The notes under the pieces were generated by a model that had not been told where the DNA came from, made no database searches, and saw only the letters and a program-made list of their open reading frames with translations. Below are positions 26,301 through 37,039 of a DNA stretch of 64,000 bases, piece by piece. The stretch is from Microcebus murinus (lineage: Eukaryota > Chordata > Mammalia > Primates > Cheirogaleidae). The stretch is from contig NC_134107.1 in assembly GCF_040939455.1 (NCBI RefSeq), forward strand, positions 11,967,537 through 12,031,536, written 5' to 3'. Position 1 is the stretch's first letter. Each line of letters starts with the position of its first letter. Position numbers and translations under genes: made by a program.

Positions 26301-29300
26301 TAGAAATCTGTTTTCAGACTTGCTATTTATATGGGGAGTTCATGTGTAGAAGAAGATGGGAGGTGTGGGTCAAGGAGAATGAATGTGGCCCTCAGGCCTT
26401 GACCAATGAGGCTGTACACGAAGAAAGATGTGTTTCACAAAAGTTGCCAGTGACTCCAGGGAAATGTTACACAGTTGATTTTCCGAGATAAAGGGACCTA
26501 CAGAGCCGGAGCGGCTTTCTTCAACATACTGAATAAACCACCTGTTCCCTTACCTTTGTAGCATCTTAAGAGTTTAGAGCAAGCATCGCTAATAAGGGCA
26601 AGTCTTACTAGGTTGTGTCAAAAGTTGAATTGGCTCCAAGACAGGATTAATGCACGTTTAACCCAAGATACCCTTCTAATTTTAAATAGATCCCCCAGGA
26701 CTATACCACACTCCCCCCACCACCCCCACTGAAACAGTGAAGAAATGAAAACTTGTTAATATCAAAAGAAGACATTGAGGGTATTCTGGACAAAGCAGTG
26801 CATACTCCAGGAGACAGAAGATGAGTTAAGACCCATGGCTCTCCAAGCTCCTTTATGCCAGAAAAATCCTGACTTCACAGTTGAGTGTTAAGTGCTCAAC
26901 AACTCAAGGTGAAAGCCACCTCCATGAGGCAATCAGTCTTCTTAACTGGACTGGGGAGCTGTGGACTCTAATCTGAATAAACACCTGGCACTAAAAGATT
27001 AAATCACAAGGATTACTATTTTCTGAATAAACCTATTCCACACTCCACACTTTTGATTCTGTCTACCTTTATTATGGCTATAAATAGCCCTTAAGGCTCA
27101 GTGCTTAGCCCTCCACAGGAAGATTTGAGTTGTTGTAAAGAATATTTTTCCCATTTTCTAAATCTGCTTGTGTTCTTGGGACACCTCTCCATTAGGGGCA
27201 TTCCACAAGGTTGTAAAAGACCCAAACCAGTCTAATAAGAGACATAATGGGGGCCAGGTGTGGTGGCTCAGGCCTTTACTCCTAGCACTCTGGGAGGCTA
27301 AGGTGGGAGGATTGCTTGAACTCAGGAGTTTGAGACCAGCCTGAGCAAGAGACCCGTGTCTCTACTAAAAACAGAAAAAATTGGCCAGGCGTGGTAGTGT
27401 GTGCCTGTAGTCCTGGCTGAGGCTGAGGAAGGATTGCTTGAGCCCAGGAGTTTGACGTCGCTGTGACTAGCCTGACACCATGGCACTCTACTCAGGCCAA
27501 CGGAGTGGGACCTTGTCTCAAAAACAAAAAAACCCCACACCTTGTAGTGAAAAAAAAAAAAAAAAAAGTAGAAGTAATTCTGAGGTTAATTCCAATACCG
27601 CCATGGATAGTCATTCTATTTACTGAAATAGAGTCTCACTCTGTTGCCTGGGCTAGAATGCCATGGCGTCAGCCTAGCTCACAGCAACCTGAAACTCCTG
27701 GGCTCAAGTGATCCTTCTGCCCCAGCCTCCCGAGTAGCTGGGACTACAGGCATGTGCCACCATGCCCGGCTAATTTTTTCTCTATATATTTTTAATTGGC
27801 CAATTAATTTCTTTCTATTTAGAGACGAAGATCTTGCTCTTGCTCAGGCTGGTTTCAAACTCCTGACCTTGAGCGATCCACCCACCTCAGTCTCCCAGAG
27901 TCCTAGGATTACAGGGGTGAGCCACGGCGCTCAGCTGGATAGTCATTCTTAATTCTTGAAACTCCCCAGCAGATAAGATCTTTTATCCTACCACCTCATT
28001 CCAGTTACATACAGTATATCCCTTCTCCAGCAGAGTTCTTGAATAGTAAATATAAGAGCCTGTTTATTTTAAGACAGCTCTCCAAAGACCAACCAGAAAA
28101 GATACTGAAGAAAAGGTTAAAAACCAACAAAATAGTAAAAAGGCATGAACTGTAAAGACACTTTCAGAACCACTTTTTTTGTTCAAACTGAGTTTTTTTT
28201 TCCTTTCAGAAAGTACCTATAAAAGTAAAACCACATTTTAGGGGAGGGGAGGAATATGAAATTATGGTGAAAGGCCATGCTGTGAAAAAGGTACCTGGTT
28301 TACAATACCTGCAGTGTTCTCCACTGGGGCCTGTCCAGAGGAGCAGACGACACTCACTTCATCAACTGGCAATGAGCAGCAGCTGAAAAGGGTGGGCTGC
28401 TGGACAGGGGACTATTCTCACTCCTAAGTGGGCCCCTACCTTCCTGGCACTTGTAGAGAATGCTGCTATTATGAACAGACCAAAACAAGGAGCCGCAAAT
28501 GCAGGACTCACTGTGCAAAAACTGATGGATCACATCAGAGTCATGAAAGCACACCTGACAATATTTTGTATCAAAAAAGAAAACTAAAATCTCAAACTTT
28601 GAAAACAAACAGAAGCATTATTTGAAATAAATAGTAACAACTTGAAAAATGCATTTGGATGCAGAACGTGTATTTACCTATATAAGCTCTTTCTTGTTCC
28701 CGAGTAAGTCCAGGGGGAATAACTGTAGGCATTCCTGGAATCACTGTCTTCTGTTCCATTGTGTCTTGGTTCCAGCGGCTCCTCTTCCGCTTCTTACTTG
28801 GGAAGTCTGAAGGTAGACAAAGTCCATCAGGTGTAAATATAAACTAGCAGAGTAATTAGGAACAGGCAGTCCACAAATATCTAGAATATTACACAGAAAC
28901 TCAGCAGACCCTGAAACTAAGAACTTGACCTAAAATTTAAATGACAAAGAATGGAAAACCAACCTCAAAGATTAAAATGTATGACCACAATAAGAGTTAT
29001 CTGGTCCTGGGTCAGGAAGTTAACATTTCATGTTCCTTATTTTTGTCTAGAGAAACTCTGTAGTATGTAAACAAGCAAACAAATCTTACTTAATGCATAA
29101 GACTTCAGAGAGTGAAATGATGGGATAAATTATATACCACATTCAAGGGATGCTTTCAAAACTCCAGGGAGGACAACAGATTTAAGAATCACCATCATGG
29201 TCTTTAAAGCACTATGGGGGCAGTGCTGGCTCCTCCCACCTCCACACCCCTCACCAGTCAAGTTTCTACAATAGGCCAGAATACAAAACTATTGTTATGC

Positions 29301-30546
29301 ACTAAGTGAAAAACCTGATTCTTCAACAAGATCACCTTTTTCTTCTTAAGTTTAGCCAAGATCAGCATTCACTTTTCCTGGCCAGTTGGACACTGAGGGT
29401 CTGAACCCTTAAAGGATATATCAGAAGTTCAACACAGAACAAGCTATGACAGTAGGGAAGCCCTCTTTCCCCGATACATAGGCAGACACTCCCTACAATT
29501 ACCACACAGTTCTACTTCCCAAGGGGTACAGGCCCAAGGAGGAACCCTTTCATAACAGTGAAGAGAAAGGGGGCCACACTTGAGAACTCACTAGGGTGAA
29601 AGGGGATTTGGAAAAACCCGGAATCGCCTCCCCAAAAGAGCTAAAAGATCGAACCAACCACCTGAAGCCTCTCCGACTGTCCAGCGTGAACACCTTGCCG
29701 TGCAATACAAGCGGAGGAGCTGTTCGTGTATTCGTCTCCCTTTCAGATTTCTCTCAGACCAGGACACAAGCTACATGTCGTCAGGTGACCCTTTCAACCT
29801 TTCATGGAGTGTGTGCATTCACACACTCCAACCCTCTCTCTTACACTAGCGGGCTGGAGAACGACAGACGGCCCCCAGCTTTTAGAGCTGAACCGCAAAG
29901 CCCGGCCACCTCACTGCGTCTGCGCATAGCATACCTCCTCCCGCCATTTACCCCTCCCCCAGCGCGCCTGCGCACTCGAGGCCCCGTGAACCAGGCCGCG
30001 CGCGCCTTAGGGCGCCTCCGCCCGGGCCTCCCCGTGCGCGCGCGCGCGCCCCAGCCGCGTGCAGCCTCCGTCGCCGCTGCCGCGCGCCCCTTAGGCGGCC
30101 GGGCCCGTCCGCGCGACGCCTCTCGCGCTCTCTCGGCCCGACTCACCTCCTCCGCCGCCGGCCGGGCCCGGCTGCTGGTCCTGACGCGGCGGCTGGAGTG
30201 GCGGCGGCGGCTGTGGCGGCGACACGCGCTGGTAGAGCGGCGGCGGAGGGGGCGGCTGCGGCGGCGGGTACGAGGCGCCCGGGGACGGCGGCGGCGGCGG
30301 CTGCTGCTGCTGGGGAGGTGGGGGGGGCGGCGGCGGAGGCGGCGGCGGCAACGCCGCGAAGGGGAAGGCCGCGGTCAGGGCCCCCATTGAGCCCACGGGC
30401 GGGGGCGGCGGCGGCCCAGGCGCCAGCAGCCCCGCCCCAGGCGCAGGCGGAGGCCCCGGTTCGTAGCTCCCTTTGGGCCCGGGAAGCGGGGGAAGGCCGG
30501 GGGGGCCGAGCTTACCCAGCGGCGTGGCGTTCGCTCCGGTCGCCAT
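17327..30546 (-). CDS. SF1: Splicing factor 1 / branch-point-binding protein
   Basis: Nuclear protein that binds the intron branch-point sequence and U2AF65 in the early (E) spliceosome. Coding exons: 30546-30516 (short form), 28806-28678, 25602-25527, 22490-22338, 22136-22047, 21704-21521, 21430-21315, 21216-21109, 19817-19637, 19371-19098, 18769-18710, 18595-18416, 17661-17327. They sum to 1917 nt, 638 codons plus TAG. Domains in order: U2AF ligand motif KKRKRSRW (Trp22); SPSP motif (Ser80/Ser82), a known paired phosphosite; KH-QUA2 RNA-binding domain with the [16 protein letters not shown] loop (about 155-170); CCHC zinc knuckle [14 protein letters not shown] (279-292); then a proline-rich C-terminal half with polyglutamine-tryptophan blocks (PPWQQQQ). 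It is one residue shorter than the human 639-aa form as I recall it (GSGMMYAP for GSAGMMYAP). All introns are GT-AG. Confidence 0.97.
17330..18600 (-). other. SF1: SF1 proline/glutamine low-complexity C-terminal exons
   Basis: Exons 12 and 13 encode long proline runs broken by WQQQQ blocks, producing GGC/GGA and CTG-rich genomic tracts. Retention of the intron between them (17662-18415) would add only Ser-Glu after LPWQQ before a stop, giving a shorter C-terminus. The region is a natural hotspot for length variation. Confidence 0.7.
20355..20649 (+). repeat. Dimeric Alu-type SINE, SF1 intron 8
   Basis: Both monomers are present with a shortened linker and a poly(A) tail. Confidence 0.9.
20776..21050 (+). 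repeat. Older AluJ-like dimeric SINE, SF1 intron 8
   Basis: It has GCCTGGGCAACATAACGAGA and GAGCTGTGATCAGTACCACT, typical of the oldest Alu type, and lacks the lemur AT-rich linker. It ends about 60 bp before exon 8. Confidence 0.85.
22491..25526. other. SF1: SF1 intron 3: SINE-free 3-kb stretch
   Basis: No SINE, L1 or gene was recognised. It contains a (TC)n run at 23281-23299 and an A-rich patch at 24398-24430. Together with the left part of intron 2 it makes about 4.7 kb without a young SINE, in contrast to the rest of the window. Confidence 0.6.
23281..23299 (+). repeat. (TC)n microsatellite
   Basis: About nine TC units followed by a T run, in SF1 intron 3. Confidence 0.95.
27252..27567 (+). 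repeat. Dimeric Alu-type SINE, SF1 intron 2
   Basis: Lemur-type copy with shortened linker and a long A tail. Confidence 0.9.
27622..27940 (-). repeat. Dimeric Alu-type SINE, SF1 intron 2, inverted relative to its neighbour
   Basis: Antisense full copy only about 55 bp from the preceding sense copy. It is followed by GATAGTCATTCT, which also precedes it (27605-27616), a target-site duplication. Confidence 0.92.
29805..29830. repeat. Perfect inverted repeat, 11-bp arms and 4-nt loop
   Basis: TGGAGTGTGTG, CATT, CACACACTCCA in SF1 intron 1, about 50 bp outside the CpG island. Confidence 0.95.
30147..30546 (-). CDS. SF1: SF1 exon 1, long alternative form (proline-rich N-terminus)
   Basis: The first exon has two 5' splice sites in the same phase: CTGG|GTAAGC after 30516 and GGAG|GTGAGT after 30147. 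Using the distal one inserts 123 residues between Leu10 and Asp11, giving 761 aa. The insert is a low-complexity proline/glycine stretch with runs such as [19 protein letters not shown] and [17 protein letters not shown]. Human has a corresponding long SF1 isoform. The open frame is clean to the distal donor, and the distal donor is the stronger consensus of the two. Confidence 0.85.
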
Positions 30547-31320
30547 GGCGCCCCCGGGGACCGGCACCAGCGGTTCCTTTTCTTCGGCGGCGGCTGGCTT
30601 CTTCGCGAGCCTCCGGGGGGAGGGAACCTGACTGCGCTGCCGCGGAGCGCGGAGCCAGTCCTCTTACGCGACGACGGCGCGAGACGCACAAAGAGGGAGG
30701 AGAGAGGGCGCCGCGGGGGCGGGCCGGGGGCGGCGAAGCCGGGGCCTGGATTGGGCCCGGCCGAGGAGAGGGTCCGAATCGCCGGCCTCCGATTGGCGGA
30801 GCCTTAGTCCTTCTCGATGCACGCTGGGATTGGCCGAGCCGTTAGGCCCGGCGAGGAAATGGCGGCGGAGTCCGGTAGGCAGGGAGGTGTCGCAGCGCGC
30901 AGTTCATTTGTTACTGCGCGAACAGAGCTCAGAGTCCAGAAAGGAGGGGATAGGGTGGGGCAAACTCTATGACGAAGGGGCGAGGAGCTCGCTCATTGGC
31001 TGCAGATGATGGAGTCAGTCAATCTCGGTTGCTCGGTAGTGGCCTGGGATTGGCCGTCACTGGCTGGAGACTTTGTCTCCTCCCCTCCCCCAGGGAGCAG
31101 TTTCTCCAGGATTAAGCGAGGAGTCGGGCGGAAAAGGCCGGGCCGAAACAGCTTTGTGGTAGGGGAGGCGTGGAGCAAGAAGTGCGCGTGCGTACGTGAG
31201 CAAAGACGCCTCTGCCCCTTTTCCTTCACGGTCTACCTAGGCGTCTGGCGAGGAAGCCCTAAGTGACGTCAATCCTCGTTCCCTTGGTAACCGGAACCTT
31301 GGGGCGGGAATTGGGGAGGG
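30547..31320 (-). promoter_or_regulatory. SF1: SF1 CpG-island promoter with five CCAAT boxes
   Basis: G+C-rich, CpG-dense sequence spans about 29,880-31,320 and covers exon 1. Upstream of the ATG the minus strand carries CCAAT at 30754-30750, 30796-30792, 30833-30829, 30999-30995 and 31053-31049, two of them inside a repeated GGCCAATCCCAG. A perfect palindromic CRE, TGACGTCA, sits at 31264-31271. No TATA box is evident. This looks like an NF-Y-type housekeeping promoter. Confidence 0.75.
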
Positions 31321-31443
31321 ACTAGCACGCGCCGGAAAACCGGATCCGTTGGCGCCGCAGGTAAAAAGGGATTTCCTGTTTTTTTTGAAAAATTAAGTGA
31401 CCCAAAAAGCTATAAAATAGTCTTATTGAAAAATTTAAAACAA

Positions 31444-31773
<330 letters not shown>

Positions 31774-31799
31774 AAAAATTTAAAACAATATCTGAACCG

Positions 31800-32190
31800 A
31801 TGGACCAACATATAATCTTAGATGAAAAACACCATAGGCTGTGAGGTCTAAAGTTAGTTTACAAATATAATGCATTTCCACTGGAATACCAACAGGGTAA
31901 CTGGGCTTTGACTAAATGATCTTATTTTTTTTTAAATGATCTTAAAATGATGTAAAATAATAACTCTGAAAATAATGGGAAAACTTGTAAATGAGACTGA
32001 GGAGAAGCTTGCCTTCCAGATAACAAACATAGTACATAAGACACAATGACACAATATGACATTGTTGCAGAGAGATTAGTGCAAAACAATAGAGTCCAGA
32101 AATAGATTCCCCCGATAGAGGTAGAAAACCCCAAAGGTAGTACTTCAATTAAATGGAGAAAAGATTTAGTTAATAAATTTTGTAGTCTTA
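31800..32190. other. Intergenic AT-rich segment, nothing recognised
   Basis: Lies between two SINEs upstream of SF1. No splice-supported open frame or RNA gene is visible. Confidence 0.4.
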
Positions 32191-32206
32191 AAACATTTAG
32201 AATACA

Positions 32207-32542
<336 letters not shown>

Positions 32543-32719
32543 TTTAGAATACAATTTTGGAGACTATAAAGATAATCTAGAGGTCAAGAGTCTAGGAAGA
32601 CAGGAATCTTGAACTAAAAAGATATATTAATACTTGATTAACAAAAAACCCTAAAACTTGTAGAAGTCGAGACAATCATAGATTAGGAAAAAAAATGTGG
32701 CTGCAAAGATTTCAAAGAA

Positions 32720-33470
32720 AATAGAGTAAATAGTAAAATTTTTAAAAAGGAAAAATATTTGCGACACATGACAGCTAGCCAATATCTATAATATACAAAG
32801 AAATCTTAAAAACAAATTAGGAAAAAGACAAAAATAATAGAAAATGAGCAAAAAATATGAACGCGCATGTCTCAGTGAATCCAAATAACCAAGAAACAAA
32901 AGGGTGTACAACCCTCCTGTTACAGTTTGTGCAAGTAAATAATAATTTTAAAGCTTTTGGAAACCCCAAAACACTTTAAGCCTTGAGAAAGATGTGACTA
33001 TGATCTGAGTCATGTATGGTTATAATTTGTTTCTCAGATTCTAGATTGACTTGCTGTCTTATTTTTCTTGTTTTGTACAATGACTAGAGGACAAAAACCT
33101 GTCTGCTTAAGTAGTGATCCTTGTCATAGATTAACTTCCTTTCTGTTGTCCTGCTATGCTTAGACCAGATGACAGAAAAACCATGACTATTATATCCTCT
33201 GTAAAAAATATTAAATGTACCCTTCTCAAAAGAAACACTGCCTATAATGGATGAAATTGGTATGACTGCATCAACCTTGTTTAAATAATATAATCTTGCT
33301 AAAACCTCTTCTGTTTCTGCCCGTATAATTGAAACCTTAACTTCCCTTCTTTGGACTGCTAACTCCATTCCTTTGGAGTTGGTATGTCTAGGTGGTCCAT
33401 TCTCACACTCTGCACCTGAATAAACTCCCTTTAAATTAGATTCTGACCATTTTGATTATTTCAGATTGAC
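32720..33470 (+). repeat. Possible old retroelement remnant (L1-like then LTR-like)
   Basis: 32,760-32,930 (CAGCTAGCCAATATCTATAA, then AAATGAGCAAAAAATATGAA) resembles L1 ORF2. 33,000-33,470 ends with CCTGAATAAACTCCCTTTAA, a poly(A)-signal arrangement common in class I LTRs. No open frame of retroviral size is present. Family not identified. Confidence 0.35.
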
Positions 33471-33471
33471 A

Positions 33472-33822
33472 GTTTTTTGTTGTTTTTTGTTTTTGTTTTT
33501 TGAGACAGTCTCACTTTGTTACCTAGGCTAGAGTGAGCGCCATGGCATCTTGCTAGCTCACAGCAACCTCAAACTCCTGGGCTCAAGCAATCCTGCTGCC
33601 TCAGCCTCCTGAGTAGCTGGAACTACAGGCATGTGCCTGCATGCCTGGCTAATTTTTTCTATCTATATTTTTAGTTGGCCAATTAATTTCTTTCTATTTT
33701 TAGTAGAGACGGGGTCTCACTGGTGCTCAGGCTGGTTTCGAACTCCTGACCTTGAACAATCCACCTGCCTCGGCCTCCCAGAGTGCTAGGATTACAGGCA
33801 TGAGCCATTGCGCCCGTGCTAG
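33472..33822 (-). repeat. Dimeric lemur-type Alu SINE
   Basis: Antisense, with a (TTTTTG)n tail region and both monomers. Confidence 0.92.
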
Positions 33823-33839
33823 AGCAGCATAAAACATAT

Positions 33840-34200
33840 TAAGACACCTCTTATCAGGGAAATGCAAATGAAGGTGATAATGAGGAATCTCTTTATCAAA
33901 ATAGCAAAAAATAAATGTGCTAACACCTACTGCTGTGAATTCTTTTTTTGGAAAGCATTGTGTTGTCCATTAAAATGGCTCCCCCTTTCAATAAAAAATA
34001 AACCCTTCAATCCAGCATCCCACTCCTAGAAATCTGCCCCAAAATAAGGTATGTGATTATGTAATGGGTCAAAGTCTTCTGCATTTATTGCAGTGATTTT
34101 TGTAATGGCAAAACCTGGAAACAGTGAATTTCTATCAATATATGAATGGTTGAACAAACTGGAATATTTGTAACCTAGCAGCCTTAAAAAGCAAGGGATT
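33840..34200 (+). repeat. LINE-1 3' fragment
   Basis: GGGAAATGCAAATGAAGGTG, CCAGCATCCCACTCCTAGAA and GGAAACAGTGAATTTCTATC follow the order of L1 ORF2 3' sequence, with internal loss. Confidence 0.65.
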
Positions 34201-34345
34201 TATTTTCTTTTTTTCTTTTTCTTTTTGGAGATGGGTGTCTCACTCTTGCTCAGGCTGGTTTCGAACTTCTGACCTCAAGGGATCCGGCCCGCCTCGGCCT
34301 TCCAGAGTGCTAGGATTACAGGCGTGAGCCACCCCGCTCAGCTAG
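34200..34345 (-). repeat. SINE left-monomer fragment
   Basis: Antisense left half only (GCTCAGGCTGGTTTCGAACT to GTGAGCCACCCCGCTCAGC), joined to a T-rich run. Confidence 0.8.
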
Positions 34346-34396
34346 GAAAGCTGTTAATCCATACCAACTGGTGAGAGTGACCTCTGTACCATATTG

Positions 34397-34669
34397 GTTT
34401 TTGTTTGTTTTTGAGAGAGAGTCTCACTCTGTCCTCCGGCAAGAGTACTGTGGCAAACTGCTGGGCTCAAGCAGTCCTTCTGCCTCAGCCTTCTGAGTCG
34501 CTAGGACTACGGGCATGCTCCACCATGCCTGGCTAATTTTTATATTTTTAGTAGAGATAGGGGTCTCGTTCTTGCTCAGGCTGGTCTCAGACTCCTGACT
34601 TCAAGGGATCCTCTTGCCTTGGCCTCTCAGAGTGCTAGAATTACAGGCATAAGCCACTGCACCTGGCAG
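34397..34669 (-). repeat. Dimeric Alu-type SINE, diverged
   Basis: Antisense copy with an internal deletion in the right monomer. Confidence 0.85.
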
Positions 34670-34749
34670 AAGCCTGCTTCATACTTTTTAAAAATGTCTG
34701 ACATCCAATTTATACACTATATAAACTGCAGAGGCATAAAGAAATGCAT

Positions 34750-35121
34750 TGGGCTGGGTGGGGTGGCTCACGTCTGTAATCCTAGCACTCAGGGATGCCA
34801 AGGCGGGTGTATCCTTTGAGCTCAGGAGTTCAAGACCAGCATGAGCAAGAGCGAGACCCTGTCTCTACTAAAAATAGAAAGAAATTAGCTGGACAACTAA
34901 AAATATATACAAAATATTAGCTGATAGACCTGCAGTGTCTACTGTGAAAAAGAAAAAAAAAAATTAGCCGGGCATGGTGGCTCATACCTGTAGTCCCAGC
35001 TACTCGGGAGACTGAGTCAGGAGGATCGCTTGAGCCCAGGAGTTTCAGGTTGCTGTGAGCTAGGCTGATGCTGCGGCACTCTAGCCCGGGCAACAGAGTT
35101 AGACTGTCTCAAAAAAAAAAA
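34750..35121 (+). repeat. Dimeric Alu-type SINE with enlarged linker
   Basis: Between the monomers an extra segment (about 34920-34965, GATAGACCTGCAGTGTCTAC and an A run) interrupts the copy, so the element is longer than its neighbours. Confidence 0.88.
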
Positions 35122-35335
35122 GGAATGCATTGGCAGGGCAACTACCAAATTCCTACTGCAGGTGGGATCTCAGGTAATTTTCACCTCCAGGGCACTGTGC
35201 TGATTCCTTGAGAACATGGGGCACAGTTGGTTTACTAGACTGCCTTTTGTGCTGCAGGGTCCAGAACACACAGATTTCAGACGCCTCTGATTTTACACAA
35301 GCCTATGGCATAAATAAAAAATTTTACATCTGGCC

Positions 35336-35682
35336 TTTTTTTTTTTGAGACAGAGTCTCACTTTGTTGCCCAGTCTGTAGTGAGTGCTGTGGCGTCAGCC
35401 TAGCTCACAGCAACCTCAAACTCCTGGGCTCAAGTGATCCTGCTGACTCATCCTCCCGAGTAGCTGGGACTACAGGCATGTGCCACTATGCCCGGCTAAT
35501 TTTTTCCATATATTAGTTGGCCAATTAATTTCTATTTATAGTAGAGATGGGGGTCTCACTCCTGCTCAGGCTGGTTTTGAACTCCTGACCTCGAGCAATC
35601 CGAACTCCTGACCTCGAGCAATCCGCCCGCCTCGGCCTCCCAGAGTGCTAGGATTACAGGCATTAGCCACCGTACCTGGCCT
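35336..35682 (-). repeat. Dimeric lemur-type Alu SINE with internal 23-bp tandem duplication
   Basis: Antisense copy. The unit at 35579-35601 is repeated perfectly at 35602-35624, a later slippage or duplication event inside the left monomer. Confidence 0.92.
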
Positions 35683-35699
35683 AAGATGGTGTATTTTGT

Positions 35700-36230
35700 T
35701 ATTCATAATAAACCCCTTGGGACCATACCTGAGTTAGTACTAACATAAGGACTCGTTGCCAGCCCTGAGGTCCCTGAGAAAGCTTTAGGATGAGAGCTGG
35801 TTACCAGAAAAACCAACCAACTTTCAGGCTCACCACAGCCACACTGGAGAGCAGTAGACTGGAGATTGTATTCAGTCACATGGCCAGTGATTTAATCAAT
35901 CATGTCTACAGAAGAAAACCTATAAACAACAAGGTTCAAAGAGCTTGCAGTTTGGTGAACACAGTGATGTACCAGGAGGATGACAGGACTGTTCCAGACC
36001 TTGCTGCCCTGTATCTCTTCATCTAGCTGTTCATTTGTATCCTTTATAATAAAATGGTAATCATAACACTTTCCTGAGTTCTGTGTGTCAGTCTGACAAA
36101 TTATTGAACCTGAAGGAGATCATGGGAATTAGTGGCCAAGTTGGACAGAAGTGAATTCCCTAACCTGTGGGATGAATCTGTGCTAACTCTAACCAGTTCC
36201 TGTCAGAAGTGAACTGAATTATGGGACATC
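35700..36230 (+). repeat. Unclassified medium-reiterated repeat, copy A
   Basis: Contains CATCTAGCTGTTCATTTGTA, TTTATAATAAAATGGTAATC and AATTATTGAACCTGAAGGAG. A second copy in the opposite orientation lies at 38486-38780, which shows it is a dispersed repeat and not unique DNA. LTR-like by its central poly(A)-signal region. Family not identified. Confidence 0.6.
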
Positions 36231-36562
36231 CAGGACGATAGTTGGTGTCAGAGTATTGCTGTTGAAATGCAAAGGGCAAGAAGTTTCCAGCCTCTTTCTT
36301 CTAATCCCGGGCATTTTCTTTTATCTCTACATTTGATAGTTCAGAAACCCCAAACCCATGGGCATGATGGAGAGGCAGCAGCATCTAGCTGTTTGCTTTT
36401 GAGTCAGCCTTTGGAGAGCCTAGCACATCAGCTGAATTAGGAGTGACGATGTCTGACACGGAGTGAGCCTCCATGATGCACCAAGTATTGATACTTTCTC
36501 CTTCATTTTTTTTCTCCTGACAACCATCTTTATTTAACAGCTTCCTATTAAAGGTAATTTGA

Positions 36563-36682
36563 GGCCGGTCACAGTGACTTATAGCACTCTGAGAGGTCAA
36601 GGCGGGCAGATTGTTTGAGCTCAGGAGTTCGAGACCAGCCTGAGCAAGAGTGAGACCCTGTCTCTACTAAAAAAATAAAAAG
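36563..36682 (+). repeat. SINE left-monomer fragment
   Basis: Left half only, ending at TCTACTAAAAAAATAAAAAG, directly abutting the next full SINE. Confidence 0.8.
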
Positions 36683-36683
36683 A

Positions 36684-37015
36684 GGCCAGGTGCGATGGCT
36701 CACGCCTGTAATCCTAGCACTCTGGGAGGCCCAGGTGGGCGGATTGCTCGAGGTCAGGAGTTCGAAACCAGCCTGAGCAAGAGCGAGACCCCGTCTCTAT
36801 TATATAAATAGAATGAAATTAATTGGTCAACTAATATATATAGAAAAAATTAGCTGGGCATGGTGGCGCATGCCTGTAGTCCCAGCTACTCAGGAGGCTG
36901 AGGCAGCAGGATCACTTGAGCCCAGGAGTTTGAGGTTGCTGTGAGCTAGGCTGATGCCACGGCACTCTAGCCAGGGCAACAAGAATGAGACTCTGCCTCA
37001 AAAAAAAAAATTAAT
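36684..37015 (+). repeat. Dimeric lemur-type Alu SINE
   Basis: Full copy inserted next to or within the A-rich linker of the preceding half element. Confidence 0.92.
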
Positions 37016-37039
37016 TAGTTAAAAAATAAAAATAAATAA

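Noticed and set aside
29596..30390. 264-codon plus-strand open frame over SF1 exon 1
   Set aside because: It is antisense to the proline-rich exon in a CpG island; arginine/alanine-rich composition follows from the GC content and no family resemblance or splice context supports it.
32720..33470. Possible endogenous retrovirus
   Set aside because: Only LTR-like composition is visible; no gag, pol or env-like frame, primer-binding site or paired LTR was found, so it is kept only as a low-confidence repeat.
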